A DNA stretch of 64,000 nucleotides from Moraxella catarrhalis (lineage in GTDB: Bacteria > Pseudomonadota > Gammaproteobacteria > Pseudomonadales > Moraxellaceae). A model generated the notes under the pieces. It had not been told where the DNA came from and did no database searches. It saw only the letters and a list, made by a program, of their open reading frames with translations. The translations under genes and the position numbers were made by a program. Each line of letters opens with the position of its first letter. Position 1 is the stretch's first letter. Positions 1 to 11,073 of this stretch are shown one piece after another. The DNA lies in assembly GCF_001632285.1 (NCBI RefSeq), contig NZ_LWAH01000013.1:124001-188000 (forward strand), given 5' to 3'.

Positions 1-275
1 AGATAGACTTTGGATTTTTTGGCATAACCTGCAATCAGACTGTCGCCTGTGTCATACACATAATCGATGCCAAAACGAAAAAAAGGATACTTCAGCACAT
101 TGGCCAAAATAATGACAATGGCAAGTTGCCAGCCGAATAATGCCCCCGCTTGTGTTGATGACACCAAATGCGATGCACCAATGGCAGCCGATGCCATCAA
201 AATTCCAGGGCCAAAGGCCTTCCAATTAATCTTACTAATCCTACCAAGATAATGGCTTTTTATTTGAGTGGTCAT
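1..275 (-). CDS. NRAMP-family divalent metal transporter, N-terminal part (cut by window edge)
   Basis: The reverse strand reads in frame from an ATG at 275 to the window edge and gives about 91 residues. The segment with GPGILMASAAIGASHLV, followed by QAGALFGWQLAIVIILANVLKYP (split here by residues not shown), is the conserved first-helix region of the Nramp/MntH superfamily. These are inner-membrane importers of Mn(II), Fe(II) or related ions. Two hydrophobic segments are visible. The rest of the gene lies outside the window, so substrate and length cannot be judged. It is divergent from the gene at 570; the spacer of about 290 bases must hold both promoters. The family call is fairly secure, the substrate is not. 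Confidence 0.75.
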   Translation of the reverse strand, partial: MTTQIKSHYLGRISKINWKAFGPGILMASAAIGASHLVSSTQAGALFGWQLAIVIILANVLKYPFFRFGIDYVYDTGDSLIAGYAKKSKVY

Positions 276-569
276 GAGTGTTCCTGACGATAACTGTGGT
301 TTGATACCATGGTTAAAGATAAATTTTAGTGTTGCCAATAATGAATGATATCTTTGTGGTATTAAATGATTTCATTTATTAATACCATGTTGCTGCACTT
401 TGTACTTTTATTAGCATACTTTACCATCAAATTACTGTATTGACTAATGAATATTATTTCATCAATCTTGAAAAAATTTTAGTGTGTATCTGTCCTTAAT
501 ACCTGCCAAGCGCTTGAGATTTTTTAACCAATCCCCATGTAGATAAACAGTTATCTATGAGTAGTGATT
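276..569. other. divergent intergenic spacer
   Basis: This AT-rich spacer lies between the NRAMP-type gene and the unrecognised gene at 570. An inverted repeat with GGTATTAA near 359 and TTAATACC near 380 is present and could be an operator or hairpin. No convincing promoter or RNA gene was recognised. Confidence 0.4.
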
Positions 570-1547
570 ATGAACAATCAGACCATTCGTTATAATTATA
601 CGCACGAAACCTCCCCCACCAAAGTTGATTTACCCCATGATGAAAATGCCAGCCATGGCGACCATTGGGCAATTTTGACCAATGACATTACCCAAGATGT
701 GCCAAATTGGTTACAGGCAATGTTAGATAAAGCAACCTTACCCAAAGGACTTTGCCCACAAAATAGTACCAATAATGCCAAACTACTTTTGGGTATGAAT
801 GAACCTTGTCATATCAAACAAATCTTAACCATCAAAAACGGTTCTCCCCAAGCTTTTATTAATGCTTTTCCTGCGGTTAATAGCCCCTATGGTTTAACTT
901 GCCAAATTGAGCGTATCATTCGCTGTGATACCACATCAGATGCCATTTTGTGCCTAAAAACGCCTGATGGTGCGGTCATTTATGCATTTGACCAACTGTA
1001 TGCCGTCAATCGCACAGAGTATCGTACACCCAAAAAATACTTTGTTAATTTTAGTGCATTGGCGTATCATATCAAGCCAAGCAACCAAGAAGAAACGATT
1101 GTCATTGAAGACCAAGAAGCCATTCGCCACCACCGCGCTTTTAATGATATTGTCGCAAAAAATGGCGGTCAAATCCCTGATGATATTGATGAAAAAATCC
1201 GTCAATGGCAACCAACAGACCATGAATCTGGTAAGCCGTTTGCACCTGTTGAGATTAATTTGGGGCATATGTGTGCTTATTTATACGGTGAAACCTTTGG
1301 TCAAGAAGATGAAGCTTGGTGTCAAGGGCAGGTTTTGGGCAAATCAAGCACAGAATTTTTTGGCAAACCGATGACTTTATTTGATGTGGTCATTTTGCGT
1401 GAACCTGATGCCGACCCGTTTGTGGTGCGTATTGCAGCTGTCAGCACTGAGCAAACAGACGCCATTCAGGTGCATGATTATATTCAAGCGAATATTTGGC
1501 TACAAGCCGCCATCTATGAAGCCAATCAAAAACCGCATCAAAAGTAA
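570..1547 (+). CDS. conserved hypothetical protein, 325 aa
   Basis: I do not recognise this family. The ATG at 570 is preferred over an in-frame GTG at 564 because a GAG lies at a reasonable distance upstream. The product has no signal peptide and no membrane segment, is fairly acidic and has even composition, so it is probably cytoplasmic. The C-terminal third (from about residue 230) reads like a compact domain with GHMCAYLYGETFGQEDEAW and FDVVILREPDADPFVVRIAA. Codon use looks like that of its neighbours. It stands alone: the gene upstream is divergent and the hydrolase downstream is convergent, so context gives no function. Confidence 0.7.
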   Translation: MNNQTIRYNYTHETSPTKVDLPHDENASHGDHWAILTNDITQDVPNWLQAMLDKATLPKGLCPQNSTNNAKLLLGMNEPCHIKQILTIKNGSPQAFINAFPAVNSPYGLTCQIERIIRCDTTSDAILCLKTPDGAVIYAFDQLYAVNRTEYRTPKKYFVNFSALAYHIKPSNQEETIVIEDQEAIRHHRAFNDIVAKNGGQIPDDIDEKIRQWQPTDHESGKPFAPVEINLGHMCAYLYGETFGQEDEAWCQGQVLGKSSTEFFGKPMTLFDVVILREPDADPFVVRIAAVSTEQTDAIQVHDYIQANIWLQAAIYEANQKPHQK

Positions 1548-1631
1548 CCATTCACTTAAAATCACCCATAGCAATACCTATATTGCATAAGTATTGTTAT
1601 GGATTTTTATCATCTGCTCGGTTAAATCGTA

Positions 1632-2303
1632 TCAGCTTTTAATTAAGGCATTTAGCCAATCGCCAATACTTGTTATTTGTGGCAAACAGACCTGATGGGC
1701 CATGGGATAAGTGGTATAAATGGGAGTTAAGCCAAGTGATTTTAAGTGGTGCATCGCCTGTATGCCCAAAGTTTTGGGGACAATGTCATCAAATTCCCCA
1801 TGGTCAATCTTAACAGCAATATGATGATTTACTGCGATTGATTGGATGTGTTCAAATGTGGCAAAATAAGTTGACAATGCCAAAAGACCGCCCAGCTTGC
1901 GTGAATTGGTTAAAACATTATGATACGCCACCGCACCCCCTTGTGAAAATCCTGCAATGATAATATTTTGGCTATCAATACCTTTGGCAATCTCATCATC
2001 AATCAACTCATCAATCATCGCACTTGAAGATATGATTTGAGCCACATCGACTTTACGATTTAAACTCATCTCCAAAATATCATACCAAGCAGGCATGACA
2101 TAGCCGTTATTAATGGTGACAGGGATTTTTGGGGCATGGGGAAAAATAAAACGAACAGCAGTATCTTTTGCCAAACCAAGATTAGGCACAATCGGTTCAA
2201 AATCATGGCCACTGGCACCAAGCCCGTGCAACCATATCACCGTATGCGTGATGGGCTGAGCAGATGGATTATGTTCAACCACTACCGAAGTTAATTTTGA
2301 CAT
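1632..2303 (-). CDS. carboxylesterase / phospholipase-type alpha/beta hydrolase
   Basis: This 223-residue protein belongs to the carboxylesterase/phospholipase family (EstB and acyl-protein thioesterase-like). The oxyanion-hole motif WLHGLGASG is near residues 24-32. The nucleophile is Ser120 in GFSQGG. Asp172 in GEFDDIVP and His203 in MAHQVC complete a triad in the family spacing. There is no signal peptide, so it should be cytosolic and act on short acyl esters; the natural substrate cannot be read from sequence. A GGAACT ribosome site precedes the ATG at 2303. It is convergent with the gene at 570 and divergent from the zinc peptidase gene. Confidence 0.9.
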   Translation of the reverse strand: MSKLTSVVVEHNPSAQPITHTVIWLHGLGASGHDFEPIVPNLGLAKDTAVRFIFPHAPKIPVTINNGYVMPAWYDILEMSLNRKVDVAQIISSSAMIDELIDDEIAKGIDSQNIIIAGFSQGGAVAYHNVLTNSRKLGGLLALSTYFATFEHIQSIAVNHHIAVKIDHGEFDDIVPKTLGIQAMHHLKSLGLTPIYTTYPMAHQVCLPQITSIGDWLNALIKS

Positions 2304-2539
2304 ATATCAGTTCCATATTGCATAAACTAAGTTGGTTCATCATACGATGATTACCAATAAATTGCAATCAAATCAAAGATGCCAAACGCTCATATTGATG
2401 CTAAATTCTTAGGTGATAAATTGATGATTTTGCCAGATGGTGATATGATATGGGCATAACCCATCAAGCGTAGTGAGCCATCGATGAGATGGCTTAGAGG
2501 CGTGTTAGGTTAATTAATATCAATGATTTGGGATAACTT

Positions 2540-3433
2540 ATGCAGTGGCGTGGACGAAGACAAAGCAACAATATCGAAGACAGACGCAGCGGCGGCGTCA
2601 AAAAAGTCGGCGGCGTGAGTATTTTTGGCTTAATCATCGCCATCATCTTATGGCAGGTATTTGGTATCAGCCCAGAGACCACTTTGGGTGTTGCTCAACA
2701 AATTCAAGGACAAGCAACCACGGCCCCCACTCATGAAACCGCTGATATGGCAGAGTCCAAAGCATTTGTTGCCACAATTTTGGCAGATACTGAAGATGTT
2801 TGGACGCCAATTTTTGCCCAATCAGGACACCACTATCAGCCACCAAGTTTGGTTTTGTTTAGCGGTGCTGTCCAATCTGCCTGCGGGTCAGCCACTTCAG
2901 CCAGTGGTCCATTTTATTGCCCTGCTGACCAAAAAGTATATCTAGATACACAGTTTTTTCGTGATATGCGTACACAAATGGGCATTACAGGCGAAAAAAA
3001 CCATACCGAACTGACACGCCAAGACCAAGCCGCTGATTTTGCTCAAGCGTATGTCATCGCCCACGAGGTTGGTCATCATGTCCAAACCTTGCTTGGTATT
3101 TCTCAACAAGTACGCCAAGCCCAAATAAAAGCCAATCAAACGGTAGCCAATAATTTATCTATACGCTTAGAATTACAAGCGGATTGCTTTGCAGGTTTAT
3201 GGGCACGCCACAATCATGAGCGTACACAATTTTTACAACAAGGTGATATTGAAGAGGCTTTAGATGCTGCCGAAAAAATCGGTGATGATTACCTACAACA
3301 TAAAGCCCATGGCCATGCCGTCCCAGATAGCTTCACTCATGGAACCAGTACCCAGCGTAAAAACTGGTTTTATAAAGGCTTTGAAACAGGTGATGTGCAT
3401 CAATGTGATACCTTTTCTGCAGACCAAATTTAA
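2540..3433 (+). CDS. YpfJ-type putative neutral zinc metallopeptidase
   Basis: This 297-residue protein matches the YpfJ/KPN_02809 zinc metallopeptidase family. It begins with the family's basic N-terminus (MQWRGRRQSNNIEDRR), followed by one membrane helix at about residues 26-42, so the catalytic part should face the periplasm. The zinc-binding HEVGH is at 175-179, and a downstream ELQADCFAG supplies the usual third-ligand region. Cysteines in SACGSATSASGPFYCP may form a disulfide. Substrates are unknown for the family. The ATG at 2540 is preceded by GGGA. The DUF815 gene follows 32 bases later on the same strand and is probably cotranscribed. Confidence 0.9.
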   Translation: MQWRGRRQSNNIEDRRSGGVKKVGGVSIFGLIIAIILWQVFGISPETTLGVAQQIQGQATTAPTHETADMAESKAFVATILADTEDVWTPIFAQSGHHYQPPSLVLFSGAVQSACGSATSASGPFYCPADQKVYLDTQFFRDMRTQMGITGEKNHTELTRQDQAADFAQAYVIAHEVGHHVQTLLGISQQVRQAQIKANQTVANNLSIRLELQADCFAGLWARHNHERTQFLQQGDIEEALDAAEKIGDDYLQHKAHGHAVPDSFTHGTSTQRKNWFYKGFETGDVHQCDTFSADQI

Positions 3434-3465
3434 TCTTTCATCTGACATTATCCGACGGAATTTAT

Positions 3466-4341
3466 ATGCACCTGCCTGATCATCTGATCCAGCTACTCAC
3501 TCAATATCTGACCGAACACACCCACCAACCCATCATCATCGACCCTGCGGTTTTGGCTTATCGGTGGGTTGGCGGTACATCAGGCAATCTTGAGCCGATT
3601 GAGATCAGCTTTGGCCGTAGTTTGGCGGATTTGCTTGGCATTGATACCCAAAAAACTAAACTCATCAACAATACCAAGCAGTTTTTGGCTCACCTGCCTG
3701 CCAATCATGTACTGATGACAGGTACACGAGGTGCAGGCAAATCATCACTGGTGCGGGCATTGCTTCAGGCTTATCATTCCCAAGGACTGCGTGTGATTGC
3801 GGTTGCCAGAGATGATTTAAAACATCTTGGTAAAATTCGTCATGCCATCAAAGAGTCGGTCAATCAAGGCAATACCAATCGCTATCTTGTTTATTGTGAT
3901 GATTTGGCGTTCAATGCTCAAGATGAGAATTACCGCACCCTAAAGTCAATCTTAGATGGCTCACTTGATAGCGAGCATAGTCAGCTACTTGTCTATGCCA
4001 CCAGTAACCGCCGCCATCTATTGCCACAGATGATGAAAGATAATATCAGTATTTATAATGGCCAAACTGATGAAGTGAATCCTTATGAAACCATTGATGA
4101 GACAGTATCTTTATCCGACCGCTTTGGGTTATGGCTATCATTTCAGCCAATGAACCAACCGTTATACTTACAAATTGTTGAGCATGAACTGACAAAGGCC
4201 AATATCGCCTTTGATGATTTTGCCCAATCTCAAGCCTTACAATGGGCGAGCAGTCGTGGCGGTCGTTCTGGCCGCATCGCATATCAGTTTGCTCAACATT
4301 GGATTGGTCAAACTCGCCTAGCCCAAGGTGTTAGCGGTTGA
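3466..4341 (+). CDS. DUF815-family P-loop ATPase
   Basis: The product is 291 residues with a Walker A motif GTRGAGKSS at 86-94 and a Walker B-like YLVYCDDLAF near 142-151. The motif YATSNRRHLLPQMM is a hallmark of the DUF815 family of AAA-like ATPases. The cellular role of the family is not established. There is no signal peptide. It follows the zinc peptidase gene closely on the same strand, which suggests cotranscription. Downstream it is convergent with the AlkB-fusion gene, only about 40 bases away, and the spacer between them holds a tandem duplication. Confidence 0.88.
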   Translation: MHLPDHLIQLLTQYLTEHTHQPIIIDPAVLAYRWVGGTSGNLEPIEISFGRSLADLLGIDTQKTKLINNTKQFLAHLPANHVLMTGTRGAGKSSLVRALLQAYHSQGLRVIAVARDDLKHLGKIRHAIKESVNQGNTNRYLVYCDDLAFNAQDENYRTLKSILDGSLDSEHSQLLVYATSNRRHLLPQMMKDNISIYNGQTDEVNPYETIDETVSLSDRFGLWLSFQPMNQPLYLQIVEHELTKANIAFDDFAQSQALQWASSRGGRSGRIAYQFAQHWIGQTRLAQGVSG

Positions 4342-4368
4342 TATATCAACTTAATATTTTATGGCTTT

Positions 4369-5867
<1,499 letters not shown>

Positions 5868-6485
5868 TTAGTTTGCTGAGTCAAAACGCTTTTGTGCTTC
5901 GTCCCAGTTAACCACTTCCCAAAAAGCTTTGATATAATCTGGGCGTTTATTTTGGTATTTTAGATAATAAGCATGCTCCCACACATCCAAACCAATGATA
6001 GGATATCCCTTGCAGCCTGCGACCGCTTCACCCATCAATGGGCTATCTTGGTTGGCGGTCGAGACAACTTTTAGCGAACCTTCATCAAGTACCAACCACG
6101 CCCAACCTGAACCAAAACGGCTGGCGGCTGCTTTTTCAAACTGTTCTTGGAATGCTTCAACAGAACCAAAATCTCTCACGATGGCATCTTTTAATGATCC
6201 GCCCAAAGTCGTGCCTGTTTTTAAAATGGTCCAAAATAGGCTATGGTTGGCATGACCACCAGCATTATTTCTGACGCCTGTTCTTTTGTCTGCTGGGATT
6301 TGGTCAAGATTTGCGATAACCTCTTCAGCAGATTTATCCGCCCACTGAGTACCTTCAAGCAGACCATTGGCGTTATTAACATAAGCTTGATGGTGGCGTG
6401 AATGGTGAATTTCCATCGTTTCTTTGTCAAAATGTGGCTCTAGTGCATCGTAGCTGTAGCCCAACTCTGGTAGAGTGAATGCCAT
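5868..6485 (-). CDS. sodA: superoxide dismutase, Mn/Fe family
   Basis: This 205-residue enzyme converts superoxide to peroxide and oxygen. The metal ligands of the Mn/Fe family are present: His27, His81 in [10 protein letters not shown], Asp167 and His171 in [10 protein letters not shown]. Gly77 in AGGHAN and Gln146 in NQDSPLMG are the pattern usual for Mn-dependent enzymes, so I call sodA, although metal choice cannot be proved from sequence. The ATG at 6485 is chosen because [10 protein letters not shown] is the normal family start and AAGGAAAA lies just upstream; a longer frame back to 6587 has no such support. There is no export signal, so the protein is cytoplasmic. A terminator follows. 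Confidence 0.93.
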   Translation of the reverse strand: MAFTLPELGYSYDALEPHFDKETMEIHHSRHHQAYVNNANGLLEGTQWADKSAEEVIANLDQIPADKRTGVRNNAGGHANHSLFWTILKTGTTLGGSLKDAIVRDFGSVEAFQEQFEKAAASRFGSGWAWLVLDEGSLKVVSTANQDSPLMGEAVAGCKGYPIIGLDVWEHAYYLKYQNKRPDYIKAFWEVVNWDEAQKRFDSAN

Positions 6486-6905
6486 TGCAATTTTCCTTCT
6501 TTTGTGGGTTATAAATGTCAGTATAATAGGACAAATCATAAAATCATCGTCCACTATCACTATAAAGCCATCATGGGATAAATTCAAGCAAATTTACAAA
6601 TTTCACACTCAACCACACCCAAAAAACCCAAAAAACCCAAAAAACCCAAAAAAATAATCCATGACTGGTTTTTGTCAGTTAAGGATGAATTGGCAGGTGG
6701 TGGTGAATATATGGGGCATTTTTGTTATTAATTTTTGTCATTAAATATGAGTAAAAATACCCAAAAATACCCAAAAATGGTGTATTATTAAGCATACTGT
6801 TTGATTGTGTATTAAGACATACAAACATTAACCAACTTTATAACTTTAACCAACCAAATCACCCAAGTGAGTTAAACTCACCTTAAAAATAACTTGAGCA
6901 GACAC
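6486..6905. other. divergent spacer between sodA and ubiE
   Basis: This spacer of about 420 bases holds the sodA and ubiE promoters. It contains a four-copy 9-bp repeat (6618-6655) and, near 6750-6780, two further CCCAAAAA-type units. No additional gene or RNA was recognised. Confidence 0.5.
6618..6655. repeat. short tandem repeat, CCCAAAAAA x4
   Basis: Four consecutive units of three C and six (last: seven) A lie about 130-170 bases upstream of the sodA start. Such mononucleotide-rich tandem repeats are prone to slippage. Confidence 0.9.
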
Positions 6906-7763
6906 ATGACAACCAATCACCAAAATGACCAATTCACCAATCCAAATATCCTACCCACTGGCACGCCCCAAGGTCAAAGCGAACAACAACGCCCCCAAGG
7001 CGAAAAGCCAGCCGATGACGAGACGACCCATTTTGGCTATCAAACAGTGCATAAATCTGAAAAACAAGCCAAAGTTGCCGAAGTATTTACCTCTGTTGCC
7101 CGCAAATATGATGTAATGAATGACTTGATGAGCTTTGGTATTCATCGCCTATGGAAACGGTACGCCATCAGCTTGACAGGTGTACGCAGCGGGCAAAGGG
7201 TTCTTGACATTGCAGGCGGTACAGGTGATTTGGCGAAGGTGTTTAGTCGTGAGGTCGGTCGCTCTGGGCGTGTGGTGTTGTCTGATATTAATGAAGCGAT
7301 GCTTGAGGTTGGTCGCACTCGTCTGATTAATGCAGGCTGTCATAATGTTGACTTTGTGCTTGCCAATGCCGAGACGCTTGAGCCTTTTGAGGATAACAGC
7401 TTTGATTTGGTGACCATCAGTTTTGGGCTAAGAAATGTTACCGATAAAGATAAAGCACTCTCTGCCATGCACCGTGTTTTAAAACCAGGTGGTCGTCTGC
7501 TGGTGCTTGAATTTTCAAAACCTGTATTTGAGCCTTTGTCAAAGGCTTATGATTTATACTCATTTACCGCCCTACCCATCATGGGTAAGATTGTGGCAGG
7601 TGATGCCGAAAGCTATCAGTATTTAGCCGAATCAATCCGTATGCACCCAGACCAACAAACACTCAAGCAGATGATGCAAAATGCTGGCTTTGTCAATTGT
7701 GATTATCACAACCTAACAGGCGGTATTGTTGCGGTTCATCGTGGATTTAAGGCACGCTCATGA
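6906..7763 (+). CDS. ubiE: ubiquinone biosynthesis C-methyltransferase UbiE
   Basis: The product is a SAM-dependent methyltransferase that C-methylates the benzoquinol ring in ubiquinone (and menaquinone) synthesis. The SAM-binding motif [12 protein letters not shown] is present. [19 protein letters not shown] and [16 protein letters not shown] are the family signatures. Compared with the usual length of about 250 residues, this one (285) has an extra hydrophilic N-terminus of about 35 residues rich in Gln, Asn and Pro. An in-frame TTG at 6894 is a weaker alternative start. The stop overlaps the ubiJ start (ATGATGA), so translation is probably coupled. It forms the ubiE-ubiJ-ubiB operon. Confidence 0.95.
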   Translation: MTTNHQNDQFTNPNILPTGTPQGQSEQQRPQGEKPADDETTHFGYQTVHKSEKQAKVAEVFTSVARKYDVMNDLMSFGIHRLWKRYAISLTGVRSGQRVLDIAGGTGDLAKVFSREVGRSGRVVLSDINEAMLEVGRTRLINAGCHNVDFVLANAETLEPFEDNSFDLVTISFGLRNVTDKDKALSAMHRVLKPGGRLLVLEFSKPVFEPLSKAYDLYSFTALPIMGKIVAGDAESYQYLAESIRMHPDQQTLKQMMQNAGFVNCDYHNLTGGIVAVHRGFKARS

Positions 7764-8404
7764 TGATTGGGGTGCTGTCGCTTGCTGTGGGTGAAAAGCT
7801 GGTCAATACCGCCATCGGCCTAGACCCATTGATACAGTCTGAATTAAAAAACTTATCAGGTAAGACGCTGCGTGTGATGATGCGGTCACCAAATCTATCC
7901 GTTGATGTGTTATTTGGTGATGAGCGTGTGCGTCTTGAACCTGCTTTTGAGCCGATTTTTGAGCCACAAGGCGGTATTTATCCCAATCCGCCTGAGTGTA
8001 CCTTAACGGTTGATAATCCCAAGCATCTATTAGCCCTCCTTCAAAATCCAACAGGCAATTTGCCAATTCAAGGCGACCATCAGATTTTAATGCGTACCAA
8101 ATACATGCTTGAGCAATGTCATCCTGATATTTGGTCTTGGCTAGAGCGGTTGATTGGGCAAGATGCGGTTAGTCAGTTGTATTTTATTGGTCAAGAGATT
8201 TCCCCTTTATCAGCCCCCATCATCAATCACATTAAGCAAGCTTTGGCAAGCTTTGTATCACACCAGGCATCTTCCAATGAAAGCGACTTTATCAATCAGA
8301 CGCTTCAGGATAAAAAACAAACCCTGCTTCGCCTACAAAGTGAGATTGAACGCAGTCAAGCCAAATTAGCAGAAATCCAAAATACCCTTAACCAAAATAA
8401 CTAA
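7760..8404 (+). CDS. ubiJ: ubiquinone biosynthesis accessory factor UbiJ (SCP2 domain)
   Basis: This 214-residue protein has the SCP2-type lipid-binding domain in its first half ([19 protein letters not shown], then [16 protein letters not shown] and [14 protein letters not shown]) and a C-terminal coiled coil ([19 protein letters not shown]). That is the UbiJ architecture. UbiJ helps the Ubi complex handle its hydrophobic intermediates. The position between ubiE and ubiB, with a 4-base overlap with ubiE, is the standard gammaproteobacterial order and supports the assignment. Confidence 0.92.
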   Translation: MMIGVLSLAVGEKLVNTAIGLDPLIQSELKNLSGKTLRVMMRSPNLSVDVLFGDERVRLEPAFEPIFEPQGGIYPNPPECTLTVDNPKHLLALLQNPTGNLPIQGDHQILMRTKYMLEQCHPDIWSWLERLIGQDAVSQLYFIGQEISPLSAPIINHIKQALASFVSHQASSNESDFINQTLQDKKQTLLRLQSEIERSQAKLAEIQNTLNQNN

Positions 8405-8424
8405 AAACTAAGCCGCCCACCGAT

Positions 8425-10065
8425 ATGCTTATCACTCATCGCAAACGCTTGTTGTCATTATACCGCATCGCAGCCAAATATCGCTTGGATACACATTTTG
8501 CTGATGTGCCAGAATTTGCACCCATTGCTCGCCTGCTTCGTGTACATCCTGCAAGCTTCGGTCGCTCACATCAGCCTTTGGGCGTCAAGCTTGCACTTGA
8601 AGAAATGGGGACGCTGTTTTTAAAGTTGGGTCAATTATTATCCACTCGTTCTGATTTATTGCCACCACAGATTATCGCACAATTATCCTTATTACAAGAT
8701 AAGGTTGCCCCATTTGACGCCAAAACAGCCATTGCCACCATTGAACATGCCAAGTACGGCTTAGGTCAGCCGATTGGGGATATCTTTGCTCGCTTTGATG
8801 AGATACCTTTGGCCGCTGCCAGTGTCGCACAAGTACACACTGCCGCCTTACATGATGGTCGTGAAGTGGTTGTTAAGGTTGTCCGCCCCAATATCAAACA
8901 AGGCATCATCGCAGACTTTGAGCTATTACGGCAAATGGCGGCTTGGGCATCTGCACGCCTTGAAGCGGCTCGTGCCATCCATCTGATTGATGTGGTTGAA
9001 GATTATCGCCAAATTATGCTCAATGAGCTGGATTTGACGCTTGAGGCCGCCAACAGTACCAAAATGCGTCATAATTTTACAGGCTCTCGGCTGATTTATG
9101 TGCCTGAAGTGTATATGAGTGCCAAACAGGTGATGGTATCTGAACGCATCTTTGGCGTACCCATCTCCCAAACTGACTTATTTGATGCCCTTGGTTATGA
9201 CCGTGCTGCACTGGCCAAAAAAGGCTTGACCATCTTTTTTACCCAAGTATTTCGTGATAACTTTTTTCATGCCGATATGCACCCAGGCAATATTTTTGTT
9301 GAAACCATGCCTGATGGGCGTGCGGTTGCCGAACCACGCTATATCGGGCTTGATTGTGCTATTATGGGTGAGCTGTCCAAAGAAGATCAGCTGATTGTTG
9401 CCCGAATGCTGTTGTCAGTTATGAATGCCAATTACACCGCACTGGTGGATATCATTTGGCAAGCAGGCTGGATACCACCGTCAGCGGATAAATATGCACT
9501 GATGCGTGATATGAGCCGTACCGTTTCGCCAATGGTGCTAAAGCCGATTCATGAAATTGATTTTGCAGGCGTGCTATTTGAAATTTTATCCATTGCTCGC
9601 CGTCATCGCATGAGCATTCCGCCACAGCTCATGCTGCTGCTTAAGACGCTGGTTCATGTGGAGGGGCTGGGTCGTGAGCTGTATCCTGAGCTGGATATTT
9701 GGTCACTTGCCAAACCAATTTTAACCGCTTGGGTCAAATCTCAACTAGATCCCATCAAAAATATACAAGAGCTACAAGCTCGCCTGCCCGAGGTGCTGCT
9801 GTCTACCACAGACTTACCCAAGCTACTTAACCAAAGTCTACAAAGCTTAGCCACTTTGGGTGCTCATCAAGATGCCCTATTACATGAGATACAATCGCTC
9901 CGAGCCGATGGACTCAATGAGCGTCGCCATGACTGGATTGCTTTGGCTGGGTTTATACTTATGCTGGGGATGGCGTGGTGGTCAGCATTGGCAATTCATC
10001 TATATCTAGCCCCGATATTTTTTATACTGGCGATTGGGGTGATTCTGTGGCGTGTGCTGCTGTAA
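8425..10065 (+). CDS. ubiB: ubiquinone biosynthesis kinase-like protein UbiB
   Basis: This 546-residue member of the ABC1/ADCK/UbiB atypical kinase family is needed for coenzyme Q synthesis. The family's KxGQ motif is in LFLKLGQLLSTRSDLLPP near residue 72. The AAASVAQVHTA segment takes the place of the kinase glycine loop, and HADMHPGNIFV is the catalytic loop. Two hydrophobic helices at the extreme C-terminus anchor it to the inner membrane. It starts 20 bases after ubiJ, so it is the third gene of the operon. It is of normal length. Confidence 0.96.
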   Translation: MLITHRKRLLSLYRIAAKYRLDTHFADVPEFAPIARLLRVHPASFGRSHQPLGVKLALEEMGTLFLKLGQLLSTRSDLLPPQIIAQLSLLQDKVAPFDAKTAIATIEHAKYGLGQPIGDIFARFDEIPLAAASVAQVHTAALHDGREVVVKVVRPNIKQGIIADFELLRQMAAWASARLEAARAIHLIDVVEDYRQIMLNELDLTLEAANSTKMRHNFTGSRLIYVPEVYMSAKQVMVSERIFGVPISQTDLFDALGYDRAALAKKGLTIFFTQVFRDNFFHADMHPGNIFVETMPDGRAVAEPRYIGLDCAIMGELSKEDQLIVARMLLSVMNANYTALVDIIWQAGWIPPSADKYALMRDMSRTVSPMVLKPIHEIDFAGVLFEILSIARRHRMSIPPQLMLLLKTLVHVEGLGRELYPELDIWSLAKPILTAWVKSQLDPIKNIQELQARLPEVLLSTTDLPKLLNQSLQSLATLGAHQDALLHEIQSLRADGLNERRHDWIALAGFILMLGMAWWSALAIHLYLAPIFFILAIGVILWRVLL

Positions 10066-10094
10066 CCGACTGATATCACTATGAAAGGAAGTTT

Positions 10095-10601
10095 ATGAGC
10101 CAAAATCTTTGGACGCATATTCGCACTGTGTCAGATTTTCCAAAGGCAGGTATTGAGTTTTATGATATCAGCCCACTACTTAATCAACACCTAAATCAGC
10201 TGATTGACGCATTGATTGATGCGTTGCCAAGCGACATACTGGCGGCAACGGATGCCTTGGTTGCGGTTGAGTCTCGGGGGTTTGTGCTTGCCAGCCTTTT
10301 GGCTGCTCGCCTTGATAAAGGTTTGATTCTCATCAGAAAAACAGGCAAACTCCCGCCCCCTGTCCATCGTGAAAGCTATGGTTTGGAATATGGCAGTGAT
10401 ACGCTTGAGATCAGCTGCGACCTTGACCCTGCCAATGTCTTATTGGTCGATGATGTGCTTGCCACAGGCGGTACTTTGGTGGCTGCCGATAAGCTTTGTA
10501 AGGCAGCTGGCTTAACTGCCCTTGGGTCGTTGGTATTGCTAGATTTGACTGAGCTGCATGGTGATTTGGGATTAAAATATTGGTGTGTCTTAAGTAAATA
10601 G
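10095..10601 (+). CDS. apt: adenine phosphoribosyltransferase
   Basis: The enzyme salvages adenine to AMP using PRPP. The PRPP-binding motif VLLVDDVLATGGTL and the adenine-side motif VESRGFVLASLLA are intact in the 168-residue product, a normal length. GAAAGGAAG stands at a good distance before the ATG. It begins 29 bases after ubiB and may be read from the same transcript, although the metabolic link is weak. It joins purH, purB and purMN in this window as purine-nucleotide genes. Confidence 0.94.
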   Translation: MSQNLWTHIRTVSDFPKAGIEFYDISPLLNQHLNQLIDALIDALPSDILAATDALVAVESRGFVLASLLAARLDKGLILIRKTGKLPPPVHRESYGLEYGSDTLEISCDLDPANVLLVDDVLATGGTLVAADKLCKAAGLTALGSLVLLDLTELHGDLGLKYWCVLSK

Positions 10602-10620
10602 TTGTTCATCAATAAACTTG

Positions 10621-10650
10621 GATTCATAAACTATGAATTCATAAACTATG
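10621..10650. repeat. 15-bp tandem duplication
   Basis: GATTCATAAACTATG is followed directly by AATTCATAAACTATG, differing only at the first base. It lies just after apt. Confidence 0.85.
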
Positions 10651-10739
10651 AATTAACAGTATCATGCCAATAAACATCACCCATATCAGCATAGGCAATG
10701 TTGATTGGTTAATTACTGTCTTAAAAAGAGCAATATCCC

Positions 10740-10769
10740 AACTCTTAAACTTCTAACTCTTAAACTTCA
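10740..10769. repeat. 15-bp tandem duplication across the end of the DUF1315 gene
   Basis: AACTCTTAAACTTCT is followed by AACTCTTAAACTTCA. The duplication spans the reverse-strand stop codon at 10753-10755. Confidence 0.88.
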
Positions 10770-11043
10770 CCACATGCTCAGCATTGGGATAATGGTGGTC
10801 ATGCTCAACATCACATGCCTCACCGATAACCGTTCCATCTTCTTTGATGGGCCTGTGAATGTAGCCTGTGCGTTCTGTGATGGGTAAATGCTCATGTTCC
10901 CAGACCATAACCGCCTGCATGCAGGTTTGACGCTGCGTATCGGTCAGCCTTTCGCCATTCTCCCAGCGACCAATCTCAATGGCAGTACGAAATTTATCAA
11001 TAATTTCAGGGGTTAGACTGTTTAGAATTTCTTGTTTATTCAT
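10753..11043 (-). CDS. DUF1315 (YeaC-like) protein
   Basis: This 96-residue protein matches the small gammaproteobacterial DUF1315 family (E. coli YeaC): an LTPEIIDKFRTAIEIGRWENG start, then TDTQRQTCMQAVMVWEHEHLP and a His-rich C-terminus. Function is unknown. The family's conserved Trp, Cys and His residues are present but no catalytic role is established. The gene starts 30 bases after nadK on the same strand and is probably cotranscribed with it. Its 3' end has been duplicated in tandem. Confidence 0.85.
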   Translation of the reverse strand: MNKQEILNSLTPEIIDKFRTAIEIGRWENGERLTDTQRQTCMQAVMVWEHEHLPITERTGYIHRPIKEDGTVIGEACDVEHDHHYPNAEHVVKFKS

Positions 11044-11073
11044 GGGTTATTTTTCCAATTAATGAAAGGAGAA

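Noticed and set aside
6486..6600. Fur box upstream of sodA
   Set aside because: A GTGATAGTGGACGATGATT-like stretch has only partial similarity to the Fur consensus; not strong enough to list.
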